Shown here: one piece after another, positions 1 to 12,293 of the stretch | Layout: the number at the start of each line of letters is the position of its first letter | Numbering within the stretch: position 1 is the stretch's first letter | NCBI GenBank assembly: GCA_019096065.1 | Contig: JAGUCH010000001.1 | Location: 11,098,001-11,162,000, forward strand | Direction: 5' to 3' | Origin: Paracyclopina nana | Taxonomy: Eukaryota > Arthropoda > Copepoda > Cyclopoida > Cyclopettidae | DNA length: 64,000 bases | Position numbers and translations under genes: made by a program | The notes under the pieces: model-generated | Seen by the model: only the letters and a program-made list of their open reading frames with translations | The model's database searches: none | Told to the model about the DNA's origin: nothing

Positions 1-3000
1 GCCAATCCTTCGAGCACTTGTATCAGTGAGGTATCTCCGAAAAGCTCGAATTCGTAGTCCTTCAACATCATGGCGGCTTCTTCAGGAAATCCAATAGCTC
101 GATCCAGTTTTCGCAGCAGAGGCCGCGTGTGCTCGGAATTGGCTGAAGGAAATGATTTTTATCCCATTTACGAGGGAGTAGCTGAATTTTGATACTCACT
201 CGATTTTGGCAGCAAAGTTGGAGTTTGTGCGAGGAGCCTATCCATCCAGTAGGAAGGAAAGTGTCTGTCAAAAGCTGGGTCTGGCATCACAGGATCCCAC
301 ATGCTTCCCAAAATCAGGTGGTTCGCAGGAAAGCAGGAATTCAAAAAGTACGACGGATCTCTATCATGAGACTCCAAGGGCGAACAAGGCCGGGGGACCT
401 GAAGCCAGGGATTGGCTGATGTAAGCTCGTAAAAGCCTAGCCATAATTGGGCCTGAAATTCGAAATTTTCTCGTGAATCACTGCAAAGCTTAGCCGTGGA
501 TGACTGGGCACGAAACAGTGAAACATCGTTAACTTCATCATCATCATCCTTGGTTCATAATTGGAGGAGCTCAGATACGAACTTTTTTAATAAAACTGAG
601 TAGTATGATTTTGCTCGTCCTTTTTTAAGCTTTCTTCAGAACCAACTTCAATGGAGTTGCTGCGGAGCTTGTCAAGTCACGTTTGGGCTCCATGAGCATT
701 TTAGAAAAGACAAATATGGCTGAACTTGGCTTGGAATGCGGAATATCCGCTTTTCTTAAAATTGGTGAACGTGTAACTAAGTAGCCATTTCAATTCGAAA
801 CGCGTGGAAAAGCTGTATTTCCTTATTCCTATGCAATACCTACAATTAACTTCTAGGAAAAGCCCTTTCAATGCCTCGTTGCAGTAAACCTTTCCTTAAA
901 AAACTGAAGTATTTTTGAAGAGCACGAAATATTGGTATTATGGAAAAGGTTGGAATATGCAATACGTTTGAAAGCATCCTTACATACCATTGTTCCTATT
1001 TTTGGCTGCCGCCACCGCATTTCACACGCAATTCGATAAAAGAGTCCCTTTTTCATGCTTTCTCACGTTTCAATAAACGGGAGATGGAAAGTTCAGTCTG
1101 ACTGATTTCCAGATTACGTGAAATCGAAATCGTATCGGCAAATTCGAAAATGGGTCGTCTACGTAACGCTGGGTGGCGCCACGAAATATTGGCTGCTTAT
1201 CCCTGATAATGGTGTTTTTTGTCACATATTTGGCATGACCTTTCGAGTAGTGCTGGGAGACTTTTTCAAAGCCTTTGGGAAAAGTTTTGATCAATATCGA
1301 CTACTAAGTTACTCTACTAGTGCTAGCAACGATGGTGGCGGAAAAGTCATGTTATTTTTACATACCTTGGCTGTTTTTGCGAGCAAGCCAGCAGCAACAA
1401 ATATTTCTTTTTTGCGGTCACTTTGAAGCACTTTGGAAGGCTGTTGACAATAACAGAGACCTCGAAGTTTCGAATAAGATATTCCAAATTGAGATGAGGA
1501 CTGCAAAGATAGTAAAGACTTTTTTTAGAATACTGCAAATACGGCAGAGACAAAAAATAGTGCCTCAGCATCATCTCATATTTGAGCTTTTACTTCAGTG
1601 GGTACGTGATGATATATACTATTGTTTGTATGGAAGGCAAACAACGTCGTTTGAGCTGCTCAATGAGGACAAGCTGCTATAAATTATTGTGATTACAGTG
1701 CGCAAGATAAGCACCTGATCCATGCACAGCGACACTGAAAGGTGAGACAGAAAGCCTGTCAGAAATGTGGAGGAAAATTCCCCAGGCAAGCCTTTTTTCC
1801 TACATTATGCATCACATCATCATGAGCCGTACAATAGAGTTGAGTTCTTGTCTTCATATTTGACTACTTTTGCATTTTCTCAACCAACAATTGTTTTTTC
1901 ACGAGGAATTGAATGCACATTTAGTGTGCGATCTTTTGCGGAAAAATATGGATTGATTTGTTGTTCACAGCTGCAGCAGGCCTAGTGCATTTTTGGCCCA
2001 GTTATCTGAATTGTGCTAGCGATCTGATTGCAAAGCAGTAGTGGTAGTTCTATTCTTGGCTTGCGTTATCGTCAGCTGAAAGGCAATTGTGCCACTTTTG
2101 TCTAAACATAGTGGTAGCCATGGCTGGCTTGCATAGGAAGGGTACACTCCTGGGATACCATATTATTGCCTCAATTAATTCGGGCAAAGAGCATTAAGAG
2201 CATGCGTCATCATTTCTGTCATTATATGACTGACTGAAAAAGTTAAGCCCCTTCTGGTAAAAAGAATCCTCACTCAAGATTTTGCTGCCATGACAGAAGC
2301 AGCTTGATTGCTTTTCAGCTGGTGGCAAAACAAGTCGAGCGAAGAAAAGTAGCGTTTCACCACTTTAGTCACAGATACTGTTCAGGCTTGCAGTCCACTG
2401 TATTTTTTCCAAGCATACTACCACTTTATTCTAATTTGCCGGCTGTCAATATGCAGCTTAGTTTGAAATATCAATGAAAGCGATTAAAAAGCTGTATTTC
2501 CTTGACATTTCATGCCGGCTTTCATGCATATAGCAGTTAGTCGTACCTTTCTGTTCGCTTTCATTGACCAGGTGTTTATCTTGCGCATTAATCATACTAA
2601 ATTATGGCTATCCTATCAATGCATGCTACTCAGTTGTTTACCTTTGTGCTGAGAATGTCCACATTTTTTCGAGGTGGTCTGCGAACGAAGTGACACTTCA
2701 ACGACTGATGCCTTCGACTGGGATAATCTTGAGCTGGTCCAAAATCCCTTCTTGGACTCAATTTGGGCTTGACGGACCCAGATCGGGCTACTTTATGATC
2801 ACTCATGGCATAGTGTCCGACCTCCTTGGAAACCAGAATTTGACTAGCAGTTGTAGTGGCAGAGGCTGCTGCTGCTGCTGCTTTTTCTCTTCGAGGTCGT
2901 TCTCTGCTGCAGCCTCTGCCGTTGAGGTTGCTGCTGTCTCTTCTGGCCTCGGAGTGAGGCCTCCAAGGCCAACCGGACTCAACTAGTAGTTGAAATAGAA

Positions 3001-3875
3001 AGCTAGCATGAAAATTTAAACTTCAAAGCCCCTCGTTTCCGTCCTCTCGAGTTTGCCAAATTCACTCAGAGTATCTACCATTGTGTTTATTGTGTGCGCA
3101 TGTGCGCGCGCGCGCAAAAACCTTTCATATTGTGTGCAACTTGGAAAGGTGAGGCCCAAATTACCTGCTCTCTTATCAGGGTTACTGAGGCAGAAAATAA
3201 TGATGATGCTGCAGTAGCTGCAGCTGGTATTATACTCCTGAACTAATCAGTCCACTCAAATTTGTAGACAACTATAGAACTCTCTACTTTATGTTCTCTA
3301 CAAATGGCTATGATGGTGCATCATGTCAGGAGGAATTCCCGTAAAGACAATGAGCCTAATGAGGCCAATGAATAATTCGTAAAATAACATAGGGTGCCAT
3401 CTAAGTGAGCTAGACAGCCTCAGCCACTAGTCCCTTGGGAGAGCAATAACATGAAAAGCCAATCTCAAGGGCTGATTTTCCCTTAATGGCACGTGCTGCT
3501 TTGTACAGCTATTATTTCTCATTATTATGAGTGGAAAATGACATTAGCATTTCACATTCTACTCGAGAGACAAATGGCGTGTGCTTCAATTTTTTCTATG
3601 GTACTAGAATAGTATTTACCTCTGGCAGTGATGTGGGCATATTTGCTCTTGCTACTGGGAGATGATGCATTTTTCTGCAGTATCGCGTCTGAGGATTTCA
3701 AGTGCCTTAATGGGCTGTTAGCTCTTGGTCCGAGGAGGAACGGTTTGCAACTAATTGATCTTGCTGAATTTGTGTGGGGAGTTTTCTTTGTTGTTGCTGC
3801 CGTTTCTCCCACTAATTTGGAATCGGCGGCTCGAGCAGCAGCAGCAGCAGTGTCGGAATTTGGGCTACTGCTCAT
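1..3875 (-). CDS. Unknown Ser/Arg/Ala-rich protein, 5' four exons, truncated by window edge
   Basis: Minus-strand gene built from four exons with agreeing phases: 3875-3620 (starts ATG, ends phase 1), 2982-2642 (ends phase 0), 398-200 (ends phase 1) and 142-1 (open at the edge). Introns are 637, 2243 and 57 bp, all GT-AG. About 312 residues are visible. Residues 1-85 are Ser/Ala-rich with an Ala run. Residues 86-199 are basic, with RRD, RPRRE and a second Ala run from a GCA repeat. The third and fourth exons look folded and more conserved, with motifs such as HDRDPSYFLNS, HFPSYWMDRL and GFPEEAAMMLKDYEFELFG. I recognise no domain, so no function is given. The basic disordered N-terminus would fit a nuclear or scaffold protein, but that is inference. 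Extra exons could lie in the 2.2-kb intron. The plus strand is also open over exons 1 and 2, but only the minus strand gives phase-consistent splicing. Confidence 0.62.
399..2641 (-). other. Large intron of the first gene
   Basis: Intron 2 of the minus-strand gene. The donor reads AAG|GTAAAC and the acceptor CTTCAG|GTC. Short open frames inside it (for example around 868-1056 minus and 1320-1682 plus) show no family resemblance and no matching splice pair. I see no repeat in it that I can name. Confidence 0.45.
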
Positions 3876-6800
3876 ATTTCACACTTAAACACATAATTTT
3901 TTCACATTCACGATTTCACAGCAACAGGTGCTCAGCTGAGCATAATAGAAGTTACAGGGTGCCACTTTGACCTGGAAAAGGGAGAGAAAAAAATGATTTC
4001 TTCAGCGACATTGTAGGCATTTTGGTACTTGGAGCTGCGAACGAGATTGAGGAAAGGACGCGTTTTGTCTGTGTTGTATATTGCTATTCTTCTAAAGGTC
4101 ATGTTTTTGGCCATGTTATTTTCAACATCACCCGGTGTTAATTGGGTGCTGGCAGCTCTGCAACGCCCCTAATATTGTTCAAAATTCAAGTCTTGCTCAC
4201 ATTTCGCGAGCTAGCGGTGTAAAATTACCAGCTCAACTGAGGTCAAAGAGTGAAAAACAAAACCCGAGAAATCAGAGCCACAAATATAACAACTCTATTC
4301 AAAAAGTGGCGATCCGAGGCTTAGTCTCTTCACTGTGCTACTATGCCCTCTTGTAGTGAAATCCTTGAGTTGAGGCGCTTTTTTTAAATCCTGATGTTGA
4401 GATAGCGATCTTTTTGGCTTGATAAAGCGTGGGCTTATTATCTAAATGGGAGCTTAGAATGGAAAAAAACTGTACTAAGGCTCATCATGTGAGCTGGGCA
4501 ATTTGAAATTAATTAAGCCACTTCTCAAAATTCAAGTTTAGAGCCTAAGCCCTGGATTTACAGGAGCATTTTAAAGCTGGATGCAAGCAGCTTTGCATAT
4601 TTGGTTCCCTCACAATTTCGAGGGCCGTGTAGTAAATCTTGCGTCAACTTTGATAGTCCAGTTCGTTTTTATGGGTAAAAAACCTTGAATGCGCCACTTG
4701 AGCCTCAGTTTGTCCATGTTTTGTAATGAATGGATGCTGAAGGAAAACTTGTTTTTTTTTTTTTCAATACAAACAAGGCTTGACCTGAATTAACCTAATC
4801 CGAAAAAGAGCTGAGGAAAAAGCTGAAAATTTTTTAATTTAGCATTTTTTCAATTAAGCCCCCCAAAATTGAATAAATCCATTGCATGAATGAATTTGAT
4901 CGTAATTGAAGTGCTATTTTGAGACTCTGCTTGAAAATAAGCCTTGGTTTTGCTTCGCGCAAGTTCCGTAAATCTAAAAAGAATGATTGTGGTCACGTGA
5001 TGATTTTGCTGAAAGCGAAAAGAAGTGTTAATAATAATAGCAGCAGCACGTAACTTTTCGACAAAATTGCCATTGTTGACTTCCTTTTTCTCATGCCTTG
5101 CTGGCTGCTTTACTAGTAATTTTGCCACAGCTGAATATTAATTCAATCAAGGACAAAAATGCAGCTGATAAAAAGCTGCTTCTGCTATTCCTGGTAATGC
5201 GTTGCATTTTTGGCTCAGCCTTACACAGTGTTCAAGACTCTTGCGCTCATGGATTATTATTAATTATTTTTCACTTAAGAATCGTGCTAGATTAAGCTAT
5301 AGGGCTTGAAATAGGGTGAGTGCGGTATATTGTCTTCGAGTTTTTCTTTACGCGTGATGGATGATTGCTGAATATTAAAAAGGTATGATGAAACAAGACA
5401 GAACACCGCAATCTCCCGCGGCGAGGGTGGAGCAAAAAATAAAACAACAAAAAACAAGGCTCAGATCGAGTGCTTAAAATAATGACAATAAATAGATTCA
5501 GGGTTGGTTCACTTGCGCCAAAATAGCAGGTTACACAAGCCATGTTACATAAATTCCTTGTCAAGCTACGATATTGATATGAGCACCAAAAATCTAACAT
5601 CGTTGATGAAAACATGAACAATTAATTAGGCCGTCAATAAGCCATTGGAGGGACAAACTTTTTCGCTAGATGGCGCTTTTTGGGCAAGTATATTTGGAAA
5701 AACTGTCGCGCGCGAAACTTGTCACGTGATCACGAGCGGCGATTTGATTGGTTGATCCGCGGAGCTAGGTTAGCAAAAATTGGTTTCAGGAATGAAAAGC
5801 TTGGAAATTTGCGTGAGTTGCATATGGTTTTATGGCTTGAAAGGGTGCCATTTTATCCGTAGACTATGTCATATTAATAAAGTTTTTAGAATTAGGGCAC
5901 CAAAAGCCAAAAAATAGCTCATTAGTGGTCGCCTATGTAGTGTAGCCATGTCAAATGTACTGGGCAAAGTTGCCGGGCTAGATGGCGCTGCGAATCTAGC
6001 GACTTCACGCCATAGGCTTATTTTGGGCACAGATTTTGTAACACAGTCAGCTGCTAGGAAAACAGAAGCTTTATTACTCTCAAGATTCAATTCTCTTTCA
6101 TACAGTATTTTTGCTCCTTGATTAATATCCTAATAGAGCTTTTACATTTATCATCTTTTAGCCGATGTCAACATTGCTCAAATCGGCTAATGAACCAAGC
6201 CTTTTAGATGTAGCCACGATTAACCCCAAAATCTACTTTGCAGTACTTTGGCTGTGGTTACCACTTTTTTCAGTCAACCTTGATCGTGTGTGGCTTTGTA
6301 AGAGGTATTTTACACCTACTCTGATTTCAAAGACATGCAGCATAGGGTTTTCTACCACGAAACAGTTGAGCCGAATGAGTGTTAGTTAAGTTTCAGAACT
6401 GCTGTGATTTTTCGAGTTATGGCCAATCAATCAATCACATGCTAGCGCTGAAATTAGGTCTCATTATCACCTACTAATTTGAAGGTCAGTTTCGAGCTCA
6501 GCGTCATAAGAGGAAATATTAATTTTAATCATGATGCGAGATAACTATTTTATTATTCTGCCCTCAGGCGAAAACCATGATATTTTTATTGTCCTGCTTG
6601 GAAATTAGGCCTCATTACCGCATGAAGGTCAAATCGGCGCAGAGCGATACGAAAATTCAGGCCTAGCATTTGACGGATCAATCGAACATTATTATCTCTT
6701 AGCACGCCAATCTTTTAGGGCAATGAAGTGTGTAATTGCACTCACATGATTGAGGCCTTAATTCCAAGACAGGTTCCTTTTTTTAAGTGCTTGACCCAGA

Positions 6801-8909
6801 AATCCGACGAGACAGATTTGCTTTTAATTGGATGTCCCAGGAATTTTCATGTAAAGTGGTCAACTCCAATCATGTAAATAGACTTGTTGGAAAAATTCAA
6901 TTAAGGCTGTCTGCTTTGTTTTGTCGTGCACTCCTGATTTATGAGTTTGTTCATAGAATGTAGTATGACCCATGTGCATCCATCAGCAGTTTATTTGGCT
7001 TCACTCAGTATTTGTGCTTCCATAAAACGAATCTGTTTTAATTGGCTCACTGTGAATCCACTTGCTTAATTGGATATCCATAGGAATTTTTTGTAAAGTG
7101 ATCACGGCCATTAAACTCCCACTGTGGTTTATCTTTAAAAATGTCAAGCCATATTTGGACTTTTTCCCATAAAATTAGCTGCCCCATTTTTCTCAATTAG
7201 TCCGATCAACTGTCATGCTTTTCGGACACCATAAAATTAATAGTTGATTTTTTATTACTATGGCGTAATGACTTTAAGTAAAAATTAAAAGTAGGATTAT
7301 TTTTCAAAAGCTTTTAATCTTGTTATTTTATAATGCTATTTTCAAGCTCGGATCACAAATACAAAAGAGACCAGTAGTGCTGTTAAAAAACCTCAAGTCA
7401 TTCGGGACTAGTGAGACGTTACTTGTCTCTATTGTGCCCTGAATGTGAGCCTGGTAAACGAAAGATAATCAGATTGGAAGACCTCGAGGCACAAACTTGT
7501 GGTGCTAAAAAAATATTTTTGAGTGCATTGCTAAGTTGGCTTGTTATTGTTGATTTGCTGAAAATCCTGTGGTTTTTTCCCAATACCTAGCCTTGAATTG
7601 TTGTTTATTAGTATCGAATTCGGATCATGACGTGCAAAGATTTTTATCGTACGCTGCTTTTCCTCATTATTTATACACTTATTGCGTGATTATTTGCTAT
7701 GAGTTCACATATGTTGAGGATAAACAGCCATTACAATTCATGTAAGACCTGCTGGCCTAACTTTCAATCAGCATTATCAAGCAGCCATCTTAGGGTTCAC
7801 TGAGCTTGTTCACACCTTCAAGGCTAGGGAATGAGCCTCAATTTCGGTTGCAGTTCTTTATAGCTCATCGGAGAAAGAAAAATAATATCAATTGACGCCA
7901 ATGTTGCCTCAGCTAATTTAAATACTATTTCTGGTAGCATTACTTCATTATCATTTTACGAGCCTTTGCAGCCTACGCTAATTAAGATGCTATTGATAAT
8001 TTTTTCAGCCTGAAAATGATACTAATTGTACACGCTGAGTCCTCGTTTGGAAACGTTTCATATTTCGGTCCAAGGTTCTCAAGATGAAAAGATGGGGTAG
8101 GGTGCCAGAATGAGGCTAAATATGCAAATCTTCAGCACCATTCATAAAAAGTGTCTCAATGCGTCAAAAAAAGAATAGAGGCAAAATTCTATCGGTAACC
8201 TACGTTTAATTGGGGAAAGTCTTCTTACCTAATAGAATTCCAAATAATTAGGAAGTTTTTTCACACTTGGCTGCAGTAAACGTTTGACAAATGATGCACT
8301 GCAACTATTTGTATGGCAAGACCTCGTTTTGTAAACTGACGCATTTTGACGCGTAACTTCCGACGATGACCGACCACCGTGACGCGCTTTTCTCAATTCA
8401 GGGCGTCTTACGCACCATCGCGTACGTACGCATCATGTACGACGCTAAGGCAAAAAATCTTTTATATCCTTTATAATGGCTTCGGCTTTGGCAAGAAGAA
8501 AAAAAAGACCCGAATCATGTGTACAATGCACAATATAAGCGGTCGTTCTCATGTTGTCAGATCTCAACGGAATGAAAGGATAGCTTTGCACAGCCCGCCA
8601 ACCATCACAAATTGAGGACGACCCAAAGATGATTTTGAGGGTCATCGTATTATTTTTGCAATAATTGCCTTCAAAATACTACATGCATGATTTTGTACAG
8701 CCACCATACTAGAATTGACCGTTGAACTCTTGAAATAAGGCATTGCACAGAAAAAATAGGCCTCGCACACTTTATAAGTGCAAAATTCAAATACTGCATG
8801 CATTTTCAAAGTGTGGGTGAGATGGCATGGCAACAGTGGGCGGAGCTTTCAGTGACTGGATAATGCTTAACAAACAAAAGCACAATGCCACTTAGGTATA
8901 ATAATACTC
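3876..8909. other. Gene-poor intergenic DNA
   Basis: About 5 kb with only short, unrelated open frames. A long T tract lies at 4750-4765. Two diverged direct-repeat segments sit near 6813-6875 and 7025-7115; both contain AATTGGAT, AGGAATTTT and GTAAAGTG. I see no gene, RNA or terminal inverted repeat that I could defend. Confidence 0.4.
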
Positions 8910-8915
8910 TTTATT
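8910..8915 (-). terminator. Poly(A) signal of the XKR-like gene
   Basis: AATAAA on the minus strand, about 40 nt downstream of the XKR-like stop codon at 8955, the only canonical signal I see in that stretch. Confidence 0.6.
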
Positions 8916-8954
8916 AGGCTAAGCGTGAGGTATATCTTATGGCAACTTGTTTTC

Positions 8955-10658
8955 TCATGACTCAAACTGGTCAATGGCCACGCTGGCAACTTTCCAGATG
9001 AGGCTCCAAAAAAGGGCTGGAATCAGTGACCCGTAGGCTATGAGTGCGAAAATGGTGGCCAGCACTATTTTCGTCCCTTTCCACACCTTGTCATGGCAGA
9101 CTGCGGGTTTTTCGTCGTCCAAGAGCAAGACTGATCTTGCCAAGGTGAAAAAGCAGCCAGGAATGACAGCCAAGACTTGCGGGAAGATCAAAGCGTCATT
9201 AGCTTCCATTGATAGGTCTCTGGTGAGTGAAATGTAGACGGCACAAGAGGATAGGAATATCGTGTTGATCACTGTGTGCATAATCAAAAATAAGCCACTT
9301 CTCATCTTATTATGAGCTGTTTCTTCTGTATTAGCTTCCTCTGGAAAAAGAGACGATCTCGTTACCCATAGTTGCCACTCATGACTCTAGAACACGGAAA
9401 GGAGTCTGTACCTGAGTCACGATTGTTTTCTGGTGAAATTGAGTAATTGCTCCTCTCCACCAAAGGCTGGTGAGGACATTGGTAATAGTAGAGATCATTG
9501 TTGTACCCTGCAGGAATGAGAGAGGAGGAGAGGCCAAAAACGAGGCTCCTCACCCAATCTTGGCCCAGCAGCTTGAAAATGACCACATTTGAGGCGATGT
9601 AGACAATCAGCACCAAAAGTCCCCCAATCCACTCTGATTTGTTGTCTAATGTTTCCTGGAAGTGGAAGAAATTCCTAAGCTCTTCCCATTAAATGGCAAT
9701 TGGATGGCAATTTGAAAGCAAGCAGTTTACAGGCAATTTCACTTTTTTTCTAATTGAGATGGCCCTAGAAGCAGCTCATTCTTTCTGCTGCTTGTTTTAC
9801 GTAGCTTAACAGTATTTGACTGCCTCAAGCATCTCTCAAAATACTGGACCGATCCATCTATTGGTATAGTGAGAAAGAGACAGAGGCCTTTTGACATTTC
9901 CCAAATTGGCACTTGCCTTGAGGAAAACTGCCAATGTAAATCCTCTTGAGGCCACCGAGGCCGCAAACATGGGAAAAGCTACTAGCCATTTGACAATTCC
10001 ATGAGTTGTCCTTTCATTAAAGCGAAGGCCAAAATACACTAGAGCTCCAAAGCTCGTGATCATGGACATAATAAAGATGACGTCATCTGAAAATATAATA
10101 GTAGGCTTAGCTCTCAAAGCTTTCTTAGCCTTTTTTGCAAAATGAGCTCACGTTTTTCATGGCCTATGCCAATTCCGAAGAGGACGACAACCACCAGCCT
10201 CAAAACGAATTGGGGGCCATCGTCCAGAAAGCCTTCAAACAACTTTGATAAGGCTGCTTCTTGCTCATTTTTCCCAGTTATGAGAGTATACAGGCACCTG
10301 TAATTGAGTACTCTCATTATACTTCATCACTTCGAGCTAATTTCAGCGCTCACAGTATAATGGGAACTACTGGGTAAAAGAGTAGCAGTGAAATGAAATA
10401 GACCAGAACAGAAATGGGAGGAATTCTGCCTATTTTCCTGTGGCCAGCCCAGTGAAGTACCAGAAATCCAACTGAGGTAACAATTCCAGGAAAGAGGAGG
10501 AAGAAAATGGTCAACCCTCCTGCGACGGAGTAGCCTGTTTCAAGCAGCACTTTTGCATTCAGAATTGTGGAGATGTTGTTGAAAAGGCCAAAAATGACAC
10601 TGCTAAATAGCAACTCCACTTTCTTCACCCACGACATTTCACTGTTGCTTGAGCACAT
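8955..10658 (-). CDS. XKR: XK-related membrane protein (XKR/CED-8 family)
   Basis: Five exons: 10658-10354, 10297-10152, 10086-9917, 9655-9412 and 9340-8955. All junction phases agree (2, 1, 0, 1) and give 416 residues, a normal XKR length. The protein is multi-spanning, with about 8-10 hydrophobic segments. The family hallmark is in exon 2, LSKLFEGFLDDGPQFVLRL, the counterpart of the FE-x-FLE-x-xPQL-x-LQL segment of XK proteins. Family members sit in the plasma membrane, and several act in phospholipid scrambling, for example on apoptotic cells; which role applies here cannot be read from the sequence. I chose the ATG at 10658 (context AAAAATG); a methionine 7 codons later is possible. Introns are short (56, 65, 261 and 71 bp). 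The 261-bp intron starts with GC (AAG|GCAAGT) rather than GT, and this join is needed to keep the frame. A TMEM254-like gene lies just upstream in the same direction. Confidence 0.82.
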
Positions 10659-11100
10659 TTTTCTGGCTTGTGTTTTGTCAGCTGATGCATGCCAGCTAGT
10701 AGTGCATACTGCTGAAAATGAGACCTTGACTTTCCGTCTTTGCTTGCTCCTTGGTGCATGCCACACTGATTTTGTTAGAAGGAATACGATTGGAACTCAA
10801 TCCAATATTTATAGAAATTCTGGCCAGGGCATGTTGCCTTCGACTTTTAATTATCTGACTTGCCTAATTTATTCTTTAAAGATCCTTCCCCAACTGAATT
10901 TGATGGTATTCATCAAGTTCAGCTGCTGAAATGGTATGAAAATGTTCTCCAACACACTCAGATGAATCACTAGTTTAGAAAATGTTTAAGGGCAATTTTG
11001 TTGCTCAGACCACTTATCCTGCTTTTATTTGCTAAAGGGCTAAAATTAACCTCTTTTTACTGAAATTGCTTAAAAGATGAACGCATACTAATCTTTTCTG

Positions 11101-11106
11101 TTTATT
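11101..11106 (-). terminator. Poly(A) signal of the TMEM254-like gene
   Basis: AATAAA on the minus strand, 12 nt after the TAA stop at 11119. This tight spacing separates the gene from the XKR-like gene downstream. Confidence 0.6.
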
Positions 11107-11118
11107 GCTACAATTCTT

Positions 11119-11559
11119 TTAAGCTATCTTCTTGTAAAACTTCTCAGGCTCATGCAGCATCTTCAGAGCAAAAACTCCATTAAGTGAAACATTGATGAGC
11201 CATTTTATGGTGGCAGAAGTGTCCAGTTGCAAAGCATAGCATCTGTAGGCAGCATAGACCAGCTCAAACCCATGCACAACCAAGACAGTCTTTAGGAAAA
11301 GTCCCGCAGGCCACTAAAAAAAGATATTTTGAAAATATGTACTAGAGTAACAAAAAGCTGGATTTTACTTCACCTGAATTGCCAGGATCAGGGAGAAAAT
11401 GGCTGAGTGAACATGGGGTTCAAATAGCCCAGGATGAAATGCAATTACTGGCATTAGCACCCATGTCATTGGGATGAATACAATCGCCAGAAGTTCTGGG
11501 TAGATGAAGAAATCTGGAGGAATTCTGGATCCTTGCTTAATTTTCTTGCTTGATGCCAT
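11119..11559 (-). CDS. TMEM254: Small multi-pass membrane protein, TMEM254-like
   Basis: Two exons, 11559-11374 (62 codons, phase 0) and 11313-11119 (64 codons plus TAA), separated by a 59-bp GT-AG intron. The product is 126 residues with about three to four hydrophobic segments (residues 21-40, 49-62, 65-85 and about 98-110). In exon 2, the order hydrophobic stretch, VVHGFELVYAAYRC, and a short C-terminal tail matches my memory of the TMEM254/DUF4499 family, whose human member is about the same length. The function of that family is not established. The poly(A) signal is 12 nt past the stop, and the XKR-like gene follows on the same strand. Family assignment is moderate; the gene model itself is firmer. 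Confidence 0.62.
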
Positions 11560-12281
11560 GATGAAGCCAGCTACCTTAATTCAATAATCATGCCATTCTG
11601 AACATTTGAGTTTACACAATGATATAGCCTCAAGAGCGCAACTTTTGCCCATGGTGCTCATGCAACCTCGCTACTTTTGTCGTTCGAAGCTTTGCTTGTA
11701 ATAAGGCCAAAATTGTCAAAATAACCGTTGACTGCAATGCTGGAAACAAAAGTTTCAACGAATTTCACTTTAATAATGTCTTCCTGAGAATCACAAATTT
11801 GCGCAAGAACAAGCCCCAAACTTGGGCTTGAAAAATGCATTTATTCGCAACATGAACTTCAAACTTTCCACAACAGCTACAGCAGCAGTAGAAGTAGCCT
11901 TGTTACTAACTTTGCCTAACGGATTTTTCCATGCTGCTGGCTTTTTTCCAGCCAAATTTGGCCGCCATTGGATCAACAAGGCCTACTGCGTTCTCCAACT
12001 GGTTCCTCAGCAAAATCAACGTGCCTGAATGAGTAAAGGCATGTAAAAAGAGGATGAAACATTTATTACTTTTCTTATTTATGACATCCTTAAAACGAGG
12101 AGGCTAAATATTGAAGACATCAACAAATATAGATTGATTGAGGGAAGAAATGTTGCTCGATTTGAAGAAATCTCTCGTTGCATAGCAGCTGGATTCTCAT
12201 CTGAAAGCAGAAAAGGTACCTTCAGCATAGCGCATTATATCGTCTGTGATTGGCTGAATCAGGGCTGGAGAAGGCCTGACT

Positions 12282-12287
12282 TTTATT
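12282..12287 (-). terminator. Poly(A) signal of the Dpr-like gene
   Basis: AATAAA on the minus strand only 6 nt past the TGA stop of the Dpr-like gene. If used, the 3' UTR is unusually short; a further downstream signal may be used instead. Confidence 0.4.
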
Positions 12288-12293
12288 GACTGA

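Noticed and set aside
2564-2986. 140-residue plus-strand open frame with a Cys run
   Set aside because: The Cys run is the other strand of a GCA repeat. The minus strand gives phase-consistent splicing to exons on both sides, whereas the plus frame has none.
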